This document shows, in pieces, positions 42,480 through 54,300 of a stretch of DNA of 64,000 nt; position 1 is the first letter of the stretch, and the number at the start of each line of letters is the position of its first letter. The notes below the pieces were generated by a model. That model had not been told where the DNA came from and did no database searches. It saw nothing but the letters and a program-made list of their open reading frames with translations. The stretch comes from Dryococelus australis. Taxonomy: Eukaryota; Arthropoda; Insecta; Phasmatodea; Phasmatidae. Made by a program: the position numbers and the translations under genes. The DNA is taken from NCBI GenBank assembly GCA_029891345.1, contig CM057009.1, positions 86,847,916 through 86,911,915 on the forward strand, in the 5' to 3' direction.

Positions 42480-43890
42480 AAGTACTGAGTACTGCATAAC
42501 TTCTACTGAGTGCAAAATATGTTTCCAGTGGCTTTTTGTGGGAAAATCAGAAGATAACCTCCTAATTTGTAGTTATTTATTATTAAAGGAAATAAAGTAG
42601 TATATTTATTAGTATACAACATATTTAAAATTAATTTATGAGTTTTATTACATAACATTAGCAATGAACACAAACTTGAGTGAGTACACACACACACACA
42701 ATCCATGCAGTGAACACAGCATCTGCTATAAGCTGTCTTCCTCAATAGAAATGGCTGGTGGTGCGCATCTACAAAAAAAATTAAGATTGTATATTTAGGG
42801 GTCGATCCTGATATAAAAGGAGAAAATATATTGGTTATGCTGTCTGTTGGCAGTTGGCAGCCATTCCTCATAAAAATGGCACACATTGTTCAGAAATGAT
42901 TTGTTTACGCAAACATGTGATATCAGGGAGTGAACTGCACAACAACTCAGTGCATATCACTTTCTTAGTTCCTTTGGCTGAAACAATTAATGTCTTCAGC
43001 TGTCATTGTAGATGTTCACGTATTAATCGACATTACCTGGCTAACCTGACTTCCTCTACCATGCCTAGCGACTGGGGAGGTGATTGCCTAATAAACAGCA
43101 TGGCATCCATGTGCCTGTCCTTTATCAGCCAGTTAGGCTGGAGGTGGATAGCCTCAATGCAGGGACCCATCCATATACAACTCACCTGTGGAGTATTGGG
43201 CAACTTCAGACATCAGTGTCTGCGTTCAGGTGAAACTAGTCATGGCCAGGGTTGTTTTCAGTAAAGTCCTTCCTCACTTTGTAGTTGGAGAAGTATCTGA
43301 TCACACTCGACCTCTCTGCTCCTCAGAGTGTGAAGAGATTGGTTTGATGTGAAGTGCATCAGTACATGTGCGGGCATGGCCAGCATTGTAAATAAAAGAT
43401 GTTATGTTGCTAAAAATAGCTGTGTGGTTTTTTTTAAGCCTTTGAAAATAATGGTACTCCTAATATGATATTGCAACAATTATTTGATGAAACATGGTAC
43501 TGTATCGAAATGCTGGATTTCACTTTTATATATATATATAAATTAATAAACTAATCATATCATGACATGCCAGAACAATGGATGGCTCATCCACATTTAT
43601 AGTCTTTTAAAACAAGGGTTTACTGTATCATGAAAAACAATTAATGCTCAAGTCACATACAACCCTAGGGAGCAACAATGAATATTTTCTCATTTTACAT
43701 ATTTTTTTAGTATTGTTATTATTTTTTCTTTCCCTTTTCATTTTATAGGTTATTATTAAATACAATATTGTCAGTGCTGTAATACTTAAAAATTCAATTT
43801 TTTTTAATGTATTTGCAGCTAACACATTAATTATGTTGTTTGCAAATTGTTCTAAGTTTGTGTGTAAAATATTTTAAATTTGTAAATTTT
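42480..43890. other. FCHo intron, no gene
   Basis: AT-rich, apart from a moderately GC-rich patch at about 43030-43390 with no recognised feature. Open frames 42503-42886 (-) and 42854-43264 (+) overlap each other and have no domain. Confidence 0.45.
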
Positions 43891-43905
43891 ATGTATGTTT
43901 TGCAG

Positions 43906-44135
43906 GTCACCAGAAAGTGAACGAGTTGTTTGGAAACTGACAGAGCTTTCACAGTACACTGAAAACCATGGTGTTGGTTCTCTGCGTGCTCGAGTTGAAG
44001 TGTTATTGGGTCCCAGTTCTCAGGGCACAGTTGCTGTACAATTCAATTGTGAGGGTACAACTTTGTCTGGAGTGGAGTTTGAACTTATTGGACAAGGGTA
44101 CAGGATTTCTCTTGCCAAGCGCAGATTTGTATCAG
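43906..44135 (+). CDS. FCHo: FCHo muHD exon c
   Basis: 230-nt exon between acceptor GTTTTGCAG (ends 43905) and donor TCAG|GTATAA. After completing Trp it reads SPESERVVWKLTELSQYTEN, HGVGSLRARVEVLLGP, VAVQFNCEGTTLSGVEFELI, and GQGYRISLAKRRFVSG. The family has WKI.DIS..SENGGVGSL.A, VQF.SEGSTLSG.D.ELVG.GYR.SL.KKRF.AGKY, so this is the last beta-rich part of the muHD. It ends in phase 1. Reading through the donor gives an open frame to 44374 that is intronic and not used. The upstream intron is 4.6 kb, the downstream intron 7.2 kb. Confidence 0.95.
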
Positions 44136-44450
44136 GTATAAACATTTATGAATATCCTTTTCAAAAGATATACAATAGTTTTGTAGCTGAAGTTTATTCA
44201 ATAGTTGGTAGTTTTATACTTTTTGAGTTTTCTCTTTTTATATTATTTCGTCATTTAGAAAACCAGGTGGATTATTTGGTTGGGATATCAGGTTATAGTG
44301 AAAATGGTCTTAGATTTGAATCCCGTGTTAAGAATAGTTGTTATGTTCTGTTTATAGATGTAAATTTATATTGAAGTAAGGTGTTCTAGCAGCCTCCAAT
44401 TAGCCTACTGGAGTAAAGAATATGCTTTAATAGGAAACAGTGGATAAACC

Positions 44451-45925
44451 TGATGCCAACTAACAGCCAGCAGCGCTAAAGCCCATGATGGTGCTCACCA
44501 CGCACGTGTCACGTGTGCCTGCACGTGCGCAAAGAGGCCAATATTTTTTAACTGTCACATAAATATTATTTTGCAGTCTCTTGTATTTTTATTTTTCAGG
44601 GTTTGATATGTCTTAAAATGTTTTTAAGTGTTTGTTGTTATTTTGAAAATGTTTGGTTATGAAATTCAAAGTGCCCACAGCACCGAGATTAAGAACACTA
44701 ATATTCCGGCGTGAACGCCGTCATAAAGAGACATGTTCACTGATGTAGATTTCAATAGCACTTTTAGTATACCGGTTAACCTTTGCTTGCGTATGTTTTG
44801 CCAGACATTTCACCAGCATTATGTTTCCGCTTAACTATTTCTTGCGCCCTTGTGGCATTTTCAACTTAATCGAGGAGAAGGAGGAGAAATGTGTCGGAGA
44901 GGTCACGCAATCCACGAAAACTTGAATCAGGCACCATCTGCCTCTGCCAAAGGCATTTCATCGTAAATTCTGTAATAAATTGCTACACACAATTTTAAGG
45001 GCTTTGTTTTCATATGTGTATTTGATAGTATTTTCCATGTTTGAATATTTTACAGCAACATCACGTACAACCACATGGCTAACCAATGCCAAGTATATGA
45101 CTACGCCATCATTGCGTTTTGAGCACTTATTTATGTAATATCATGTGTGGAATAATTTATTTCAGGGTTCTATGTTAAATTTTGTTAGGGTTCCGTGTAA
45201 TTTTCACGTAAATGGATGTTTTTGTGTTTGACCGTGCTGTCACTTTAATGTTTGATTTTTCCGCCATCAGGCATGCTACAAGCCTGTAATCACTCCAATC
45301 GTAAAAAGAATAATTTTCTCTATCAGAATAATATTTTGTTGGAATTTAATTTGCAGTTTTTACAAATAAATATTGTAATTCCACCTGCACCACATGGTCC
45401 GCTATGAACTTCTTCCAGCGGCATCCGCGCCATATAAACTTGTTTTCACACATGTGTGTGTTTATTGTAATACTCATCTCGTGCCCCATCTTGTTTCATG
45501 TATCTTTTGAGGGTTTATGTAATTTTGTAATTTGTGTACGGTGCAATTACTTCCATCCTAGCCTGCTCTGTGTATAGGCCATCACAACACTACCCACATG
45601 CTGGCGGGCGAGCCCAGACGAGTTTGAGTTAGTGTTGCAGAGTAATCACACATGTTAATATGTTTCATCAAGGGTTTCATTTGTAATTCACAGTGTCCTG
45701 TCTTCAGGGAAAAACCGTCAGTCTACCCTAGCGGCTATCGGCCCTCTTCCCTTGTGAAGGCTGTGCTTTCACGCACCTTGGTGAGATCATCCATCTAGGC
45801 ATGTGCTAGATTAATTGCGGGCTGGGGAGCACCCAAGCAGAATTGGCTAGTCATGACCGAGATTATCATAATTTCATTGGCACGTTGATCTGTACGAACA
45901 ATAATAATAAACGCAAGTCTACAGT
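44451..45925 (+). repeat. LTR family Z copy C, internally deleted and 3' truncated (FCHo intron)
   Basis: Starts TGATGCCAACTAACAGCC, matching copies A and B. Relative to copy A, a segment of roughly 230 bp is missing after AAAGAGACA (near 44734). The copy stops at AATAATAAACGCAAGTCTAC (about 45903-45925), which aligns with the AATAAAAACAAGTCT polyadenylation region of copy A. The last 250 bp or so of the LTR (U5) is absent and no target duplication is evident. Confidence 0.8.
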
Positions 45926-46287
45926 GTTGTAAGGTACACAAGTTAATTCACTTCTTGCAGTAAGTTAACTCATATGGCTTGTTTCACTGTCAATTGGCAA
46001 CATGTAACTTCTAATGTGTACTGATATTGTGGTAAACAATGTTTTGTAATGTCAGCATCGTTAAGCTTGTTAATTTGACATTTCAGAACCCATTATCTTC
46101 TTATACTTGATCATGTTAAATGTTTCAATTTGTATATTAAGGAATACGTGGGGTTATAAGTATTTTTACAAATGTTCTCTAATTTTAAAATTACAAATTT
46201 TTTATATTGTTAACTTATTGATTTCAGCTTGCGTAGTGGAACCTGTAAAATATTTTTAAAAAATTGTCTTTTTTTTATTCTCAAATA

Positions 46288-46307
46288 AATATATATATAT
46301 ATATATA
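46288..46307. repeat. (AT)n microsatellite
   Basis: About ten AT units within an AT-rich intron segment. Confidence 0.85.
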
Positions 46308-46499
46308 AGACAATCTTAAAATTGTGTTAACACTACCAAATATCACCGTAGTACACATGCTTAAAATGGACAACATAAAGTTTGTAAGGTCTGTGGGACA
46401 ATAAGTATCATTTTTCCAGGCTGCAAATGTATTGATAGGAACGATTTTATAAAAAAGGTGAAGTAAAAATGAAGAGAATCCACTAACTTATTCACTTTA

Positions 46500-46558
46500 T
46501 GCCTACTTTTCTATTTTACTTTATTTTATTTACTTTATTTGCTCACTTTACTTTCTTA
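46500..46558. repeat. Degenerate CTTA/CTTTA repeat, left part
   Basis: ACTTTATTTTA, TTTACTTTATT and CACTTTACTTTC motifs. Same composition as 47970-48185, from which it is separated by the hAT-like insertion. Confidence 0.6.
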
Positions 46559-47969
46559 TAGTGATGGGACGGTTCCACAATTTTCCGGTACCGGTTCTTG
46601 GTTATGGTTCTTCAATTTGGTTACTGGTTCTTGTACTGGTTGACACTAAACTTGCACGTACTGGTTGACACTAAACTTGCACATTCACTTCTCATACTTG
46701 TTTAAGGACTTTGAAAATAAGTGAGCGGCCAACTTATTTATTTTGTCTCAGGATTTGTGCCAAAACCGAGTCTTTCACCTTTATTAAGAATTTTTTCTAA
46801 CACTGGGAATAAACAAAGTTTTTTTCACGACGATGTGTTTGTGTTGCGTGTAAACATGTTTTTTGAGGTTATAAGTGCTTTCTGACACTCCTCACAAAAT
46901 TTGTGTACCACAGTGATTGCAAATGTCAACCTTAAAATTATTCCAAACCCTGAAATGTTTTAAAATTTATCATGGTTCCCAACCAAATTTATTCCATGCT
47001 GAAACAAAAACGTAAACATGCACTTGTGATGATGCTAAACAGTTAGTGCAGTGTTGCCAAGATGAAAACTTATAATGTACCCTTCTACAATGAATTTCCA
47101 TTGAAGTTCCAGCCTCGGACCAGCAAAATTTATTTTAGGTTGTGTGTTATTGTTGATATAGCGAAGCCTTTGCAATATTGAAACATTTTTCCATGTCTCA
47201 TTAACATTATTCACTTACAAAAGAAGGATGCGTCGCAGCAAGAAAACATTGAATTGTTGTGTTCAAATACCATTAGATTAGCCAACACATATTCAGCAAG
47301 TCGTAAGGAAAAAATATGATTTTGTGTAACGAGTGAGAAATTATGGTGCTCTGTATGGTACAGGGTTTTTAAATTAATTTACCACCCCACAAAAACTGTT
47401 TTAAAAGTTTCAAATATTGTAAAATACCAATTTACAAGCATGTATCTTGTATCGTTTGTCGTATTGAATCATCTGGCTGTACGGGCTACATCAAGACCAA
47501 CAGTGCACGTTTACTTTGTTAACATTCTCATGTAGCACTAAAATACTTGTTGCGAAGTGTAACGACTCCACCACAGACGTGGGTACATTTTAATGAAAAT
47601 ATTAATACACGAGGTTACATAAATGTTGAATATTTTTGTGTTGAAACTAAACAAAGCCGTAGCCATGCTATTCATATTTTTGGCAGCGTGCAACAGGCAT
47701 ATCAGACAATTTATTAATGTTATGTTAATTTCTCATTAAAGGGTCGTTTTAGTATATTAAAATGGTACTGATAGCAAAGATTTAAACCTCATTTAGCGTC
47801 GAAAATAAGAGTACACTACGACTTTAATACAAATGTGAAACTACCTAGTAGACAAGGTGAGGTTTGATATAGAGAACCGAAGGTATAATTAAGTTGATTC
47901 CGGTTCCGGTTCGATTCCTTTAAGAATCAGTGGTTCGAAGAAACAGAGGAACTGATCGTACCATCACTA
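46559..47969. mobile_element. hAT-like non-autonomous element (1.41 kb)
   Basis: Ends TAGTGATGGGACG and CGTACCATCACTA are inverted repeats of 13 bp with one mismatch, typical in form of hAT termini. Subterminal CCGGTACCGG and GGTTCTTGG on the left, and CCGGTTCCGGTTCG on the right, are also complementary in style. A 25-bp unit (GTACTGGTTGACACTAAACT plus TGCAC) is tandemly doubled at about 46632-46684. No transposase frame. The flanks are degenerate CTTA repeats, so an 8-bp duplication could not be read with confidence. Confidence 0.78.
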
Positions 47970-48185
47970 CTTAACTTGCTTACCATACTTATTTCCTTAC
48001 TTATTTACTCTAATTACCTACCTCACTTACCCTATTTACTTATCTTACTTAACCTGATTACTTAGCTTACCATACTTATACTTAACTTTCTTATCCGACT
48101 TACTGACCCTGTTTATCTTACTTAATTTGCTTAGTTTATTTTATTTAGTAAAGTTACTTCCCTTACTTAATTACTAACTATGCAT
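47970..48185. repeat. Degenerate CTTA tandem repeat, right part
   Basis: More than 25 CTTA or ACTTA units with irregular spacers (CTTACTTATTTACTC and similar). Diverged minisatellite-like tract. Confidence 0.7.
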
Positions 48186-48950
48186 TAATCAAGTGCCATC
48201 TTTTTTCTTTGTCTGCTAGTGTGTGCACCTGCCACATGTGCTACATTTTCCATGTTTGTTTACGCCACTGACTGATTGGTATACTAATGTATACGGATAT
48301 GTACAATTTTCTGTAGGCAGAACTCTTGCCTTAAGCAATATTTTTTAATTCTACTGAAACTTTCGATGGGGAGCAGCTCTGAATCTGCAACCCTTTGCTT
48401 AGAAAGCACCTACATTACTCAACTACAAAGAGAAATCACAAGGCAGGAGGTTTTAATGCAGTCTTCATGGAGCATAGGTTCAACCCTACACTTTTTGGTA
48501 CTGCCATTTTTTTATAACAATGCTTGTTTTGTCAAGTACAGAATTACATAAGTTTGCTTTATTTTCTAATAATTTAATTATATATATTTGACCTTAAAGA
48601 GCAAAAGGAGTTGCAAAAATGAAAAAAAAAAAAAAAAGATAACTTTTTACAACTAAAATGTATGTACTTTAACTTTTTATTTAAATTTGTTTTAGTTTGT
48701 GTTTTAAAACATAGACATAAATGTACCAGTTACATATCATCAGACTCATCATGTTAGAATATGCAATTATGTGCCTGTGTCTGATGTCATATTGGATTAT
48801 ACAGGCATAACTTAGCTATGCAGTATATAATAAGTATGTAAACAAACCAAACCTGAACAAAGGGTAACAGCCATCCTGTCTCAAGTCATGTCATAATCAT
48901 TTTATAGGCTTTTAGTTTACTGCCTTTTGTAAACCATTAGGGTTAGGCCC
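48186..48950. other. FCHo intron, no gene
   Basis: AT-rich, with a 17-A run near 48622-48638. No supported feature. Confidence 0.5.
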
Positions 48951-50620
48951 TTGAAATTCAGTATGTATGAATCATTTCCAACCCCAAGAATGTAGGTATG
49001 ACACTGACATCATCTGGCAATATCCCTTGGTGCACTGTCACCTCTATTATGTCTGCACATGCCGGCAGCCATAACCTACCACTAGTGTCAGGGATATGGG
49101 AGGTAGTTCAGAGGCTTGCTGGAAAAAGTTATCATCATCTGGGTAGAGTTGGATAACAGATGGAACATTGTTTTCCTGTAACAATTTACTGTAATTTTCA
49201 CCTGGCAGGAGTAACTATGACTCTTGTTGCTCTGTTGTGGGTCCTAGATGTTAGCGGACTAGGCAGTAATAGCTGTATGGTGCAGGCCTAATTCTGGACT
49301 CATTCAGTGGGCGGAAACCCTTGAAATGGTGACTTAGGTCACCTCCCATATGTTTCCCAGGTGGGCTTGGGGCTGTGTTACCATACCTGGTGGGTATGAC
49401 CTCAACTATTGGAAAAAACTGTGCCTCTCCAGCCTGAAGAGTCTTTTTCAGTAGTGGGATGAGACTCTGACCGAGAATTGTGTCTGGAAGATAGAATTGT
49501 GTCTGGGAGATAGAATTGTGTCTGGGAGATTGCCCTTCCTAGTAGCAGCATATGGTTGGCTGGAAATATAGTTGCAGAAAAAGATGGTTATGTGCAAGAC
49601 ACTAGTCTTTGCCAGCTTAAGGGAACACATTCCTCCTCGATGATACTATTGGGTAACCCACATTATTGGGCTCAGCGGACATGGGAAATTCTTCAATGTT
49701 CCCTATGCTTAGTTTGCCAAAAAGTGTACCTGCCTCCGAGGCTGGGCTTGAATCACTGGCCAATGATGGTTTTGGCCTGGTGGCACCATGCTCTGACCTC
49801 TGTCCCTCTTAAGAGATTCCCTTAGCTGGGAGCATTATGGGTGTGGCTTTGATGGGTCTTGCATCCAGGCAACACAGCCCTTTCCCAGTGCATATGAGGC
49901 CAGGTGGGGTTGGATTTTTGGTGGCAGTATGATGAAAATTGCACTTGACAAATGAGCCACAATCATCATAGCATCAAGCATGTTCAAAATATATAATGAA
50001 CTTTGTTACATATAAGACCTGGACTAACTCTAAATAATAAAGTCGGGAGGTAGTAGAAATAGGGACTTTTTTCTCACAGTAAGAATATACCCAGTGTGGG
50101 GCAGAATATGCCAAGTGGGGCAGCCACCTGTAGGAGGTGACTGTGGGGAGTGAGGGCCCAGTTCAAATGAGGGTAGACCTGGTGTCCACATCCAAGATGG
50201 TCTGCCAACACAATGCTGGAAATTGGACTATTTTAGTACAATATTACGTTATTTTGGGACATAGTATCACAAGGAGAGCACATAATTATATCTGGATGGT
50301 ATTGTCTTAAGAATAAATTATTCCATAGATGTTGCTATTCCAGTATTGTGCCAATGGCTGGGGACTGGAACACGCAAAGTTATGTAACTTTCACCTGTCA
50401 CAGTTCCGTCAAAGAAGAATGGCCCCACAAGTCCTCTGGCAGACATAACGCGCACCACATTGTTAACCCAGGAAGACTGACTGCTTGCTCTACCACAATG
50501 TGGGGATTTTCATTGGCCCAGTACTCTCATTTGTGGCAATTGATAGTTCTATATAATTTAATTGTTGCCTCATGTGTCTGCACCTCAATCATGTTCTCAC
50601 ATTTCCAATAACACTTTAAA
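48951..50620. other. Higher-GC intronic patch, unassigned
   Basis: Noticeably less AT-rich than its surroundings, as expected for an old inserted repeat. No terminal repeats, tRNA boxes or protein motif were found. Frames 49448-49630 (-), 49556-49825 (+) and 50348-50611 (+) are not recognised. Confidence 0.35.
49474..49530. repeat. 19-bp tandem repeat, three copies
   Basis: Unit AGAATTGTGTCTGGGAGAT at 49474, 49493 and 49512; the first copy differs by one base (GGAAGAT). Confidence 0.95.
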
Positions 50621-51305
50621 ATCCACTTATGTTGCTCAAAAGAAAACCTTGTCATCTCCCCATTTCCTCATCAATTGTAATCCTATTTCAGACACTGTTA
50701 TTTAATATTTTCTGTGTTATTAACATAAAAAATTGTAATCATTAATTTTGGCCATTCTGTAGAACCATGTACTGTTTTTTTAGTTTTTGTGTTGTTTCTT
50801 GTGTGGATTATAATCACTTGGTTTTGTGTGTTTCTGTTCTGGTAATTTTTCTGTGTATTAGCGTTGTTTTTTCTCGTGTTATTCAGACTCCTTTTCTGTA
50901 CTGAACATCAGGTTAGACAGATGTAAGTTTCCTGTTTTATAATTTTTCTCTTATTTCCTTTCACTTTCTGTTGTTTTTAATTTATTTTTTTTATATTTAC
51001 GGTCACTTTTGATGATTTAGGTACTCATTCACAGATTTTTATTTATTTTTAATGTTTTTTTTAAGGCATATTTAATAATTTTGTAGTAATTTTGTCTGTG
51101 TGTATATTGGTTTAAAATATTTACATGTATTTTTTTTGTTCAGTAGGACTTTCCTTGGTACTATTTTCTAGTAGTAAATATTGGTAATCGAAAAAGTATG
51201 GTAAATTTGGAATGTCTTACATTTTATTAGGCAGCAACTGAAAAATATTTAACTTAAACAAATGCAGTTATTTCTAGTCACGTATTAAAGGATTGTTTGT
51301 TACAG

Positions 51306-51349
51306 GAAAATATATTTGTGATGGAGATCCATTTCCATACACTGGCTAG
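51306..51349 (+). CDS. FCHo: FCHo terminal coding exon (short)
   Basis: After acceptor TTGTTACAG (ends 51305) the two bases GA complete the Gly codon split at 44135. The frame then reads KYICDGDPFPYTG and stops at TAG (51347-51349). Vertebrate FCHo proteins end GKYLADN, so GKYICDG is the expected C-terminus at the expected place, followed by a slightly longer tail. The exact phase match with exon c, 7.2 kb away, supports it. Only 44 coding bases, too short for a usual frame-based search. The exon continues into a 3' UTR of unknown length. Confirmation would need transcript data. Confidence 0.85.
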
Positions 51350-54300
51350 CATTTCTGGACTACAGCAACTATAACAGCCAGTAAATTCAGCATTGTGCTG
51401 TTGTTTCAAGTGCACTTTTATATTTTGAGCCAAAGAAAGACCAGTCGTCAGAGAAACATTGAACTCCAGTGCATCATTATACTTGTTGAACATGTACATG
51501 TGTGTGCAAGTTTGAATGTTCCTCCAATGTGCTCACATAAGAGAGATTTTTGTATGTTATGAACTATGCTTATCTATATATTCATGAACAATGATATTAA
51601 GAGTTTGTCCAGTGTAACTAGGCTTGGACCATATGAATTGTACCAGTACTGACTGCTTGACTAGTTAAAAATAATTTTTGATACATGTTTTGTCCTCATG
51701 TATTTGTATTGTGAAATATTCTCAGACTCATTTTTATTTAAAGATATGGTTAATCATGACATTCGTCAATATGTCACAGGCTGTTGTGCATATTATTTTA
51801 TCTCAAGTAATAGAAGGTCCAAAAACCTGAGTTGAAAGCAGTGGCCATGAGCTCAATCCCAGGTAGGCTTTTGCCAGGAATTTTTTTCATCTATATTTTA
51901 AAACACTGATTTTATAGAAAAAGTTCCCAGGTACTATGTAAATACCAGTGTACGAATACTCCATATTTACATTCCCTTAAATATGAAAAAATAAAAAAAT
52001 TATTTATCTAATATATAAAATGATCCCCCATCCTCTTTATTTGGGAAAGAAAAGAGGAAGAGGACAGCATGACATGTTTAAATAAGCATATGCATGAAAA
52101 ATATTACTAGTTCTGCTAAACACAATTTTGCATGTCACATTCGAGTCTGGGGTTTGCATATATTTCACCACAGCTGCGATAGTCTAAACAATTGAAACAA
52201 AGCCATCATATCTGCCATTTTAGCATGTTTCAATAGGTTGCTGCCTTTTGGATGGTTCCCGAGTAGATGTTTTGCTGAACAGGGGGAATAGATTTTTCAT
52301 TGCATCACAGCATGATCAAACACCTTTAGTCTGTGGCTGGCTGGCATCAGATGCCTGAAAATGGGGAAGAGCCTCCCAAAAGAATGGAGAAGGTAGTTCA
52401 TGTTTGGTTTGTTAAAGCCCAAGTGTAGCAAGGAACTTACAGGTAAAGCAAACGGGTTATTGTTGATAGTTTGTTAGATGCAGTGAAGATAGTGTAAACA
52501 TTTGGGTTTTTCTGGCTTTTATTGTCATTTTTACAGAGATTGAGATTTGAAATTTTTAACATAAATCAAGTTTTGTGTGAAATGAACATGTAAAGTCTTC
52601 ACTTGATGCATCATAACATGTTGAAACCTTTGTATGTTGTGGGAAGAATACATAGAATTTTTTATTTGTGAAATCAATACAGCGGTAAAACATCTTTAAT
52701 TTAGTAACTTCTACAAACTGAATCCTGCAATTGTAAAACTTATGTCATTTATGTCAAATTAATGCTAAAACATAATAATATTGCCCTGATGTTGCATTTT
52801 TCCAGTACCAAGCAGCAAATAACTGGCAAGTGGTTAACGAGTTTCTTAACTTTCTTACTTAGCTCTCAACTTTCTTCACTTAGTTTCTTAACAGCAGCAG
52901 ATTTATAAGAAATTCTAGGGAGGAGAGAGAGTTTATCTGCTCTGGTAATTTGGTAATGACTTTAATATGAAATGGTAGCCAAATGTAGCTGTTAAGTGGA
53001 TATTTCAGCAGGCACTATAAGCATTTTAGTAAATTAAAAAACCAAATAAATTATTTCATGGGACATTCCCAAGTGAGGGTTACTGCTACAGCAGTGTCAC
53101 AAAATTTAAAATATCTATAGGGTGTAGTTCACTTGGGGGTGGTTTCACAGTTTATTATTGATGCTTGCTGGTGTTGGGCTAAACAATTACTGTGTGTTAT
53201 TGTCAGGTCGAGCTCTTAGTGCCTGGGAGTGCAGCGTATTGTGAATTACTTTGTATTACATGCTGCTCACTTGAATCTGTCAGAGGCTACATTTTAAGTA
53301 TGTGTGTATGTCCATTGGGAGCAGTTGTTTGGGCATCTTAAAAACCAGGGGAAAAAAAATGTGTGGGGTTTCTGCAAGCTGATACACACACACAATGTAA
53401 TAGTAAACTAATATATAATTTGTTTCCATTAAATTGAACTTTTTTTAAAAGCCCTGATTAATTTCTATGGGGATGTGTATCCATTCACATCATATAAACA
53501 TTAACATTGCCTTGGAATTACAAATTAGTATTCATATGTGATCAACACTGTGAATTTGTTCGACATGCAAATGTTATTGTTATGCCAATTCTTACTGAGC
53601 TGTCTATAAAACAAAGTGACCCAAACTCTGTGCCTCTTAAACTTAAAAATGTTCCTTAATCCAATCTTGTTTACTTTTTGGAAAATACTAAACAAATTAC
53701 ACATATTTCAAACACAGAATTATACGAATTCCAACAAAAATTAATTAAAAGCTCAATTTTTTGCAAGGAGTAACTTTATTTCTAGTAGAATTCAACTTCA
53801 CTATTATTTTTGGTGTTAGTAAGCATATAATTTGCAGAATTTATTTTGCATCCTAAGATTACAGACCAGGCAAACAAACAGAATTTATACAAAAAATTGG
53901 AGACTTCGAGCTCGTATAATTTTTGCGAAAACTATACTGTAAACAGTAAATTTTTCTAGAAAGAAAAAAAAACTGTATTTCAGATTTGTAAAATTTTCTT
54001 GAGGAAATAGACTAACAAATAAATGCCATGTAATCAAACATTTAGATTGCATTTTGCTTAAGAAAATGTTTTAGAACTTGGAGCCTTGAACTGCCATAAA
54101 CTGAAATGTAATCAATTCCACTTGGTCACAATTACAAAATAATTACACAAACCATGGCACAAATATGTCTACCACCTCATAAAAAGAAATTAAGCAACAT
54201 TTGTTTTGAAATATAAGGGCTTAAGGATAATTAAATATAAAAAAAGGTCTTAATTTTTTCAACTTGCAAAGCAGCCAATTATTACTGGATCACTTAAAGT

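Noticed and set aside
42503-43264. Two overlapping frames of 127 (-) and 136 (+) codons in an FCHo intron
   Set aside because: No recognisable domain, antisense overlap, and no splice-site support.
44136-44374. Open frame continuing past FCHo exon c for 80 codons
   Set aside because: It starts after a good donor (TCAG|GTATAA), has no muHD similarity, and the homologous C-terminus is found at 51306 in the right phase.
49474-49530. CRISPR-like spaced repeat
   Set aside because: Direct tandem units with no spacers, in a eukaryotic intron.
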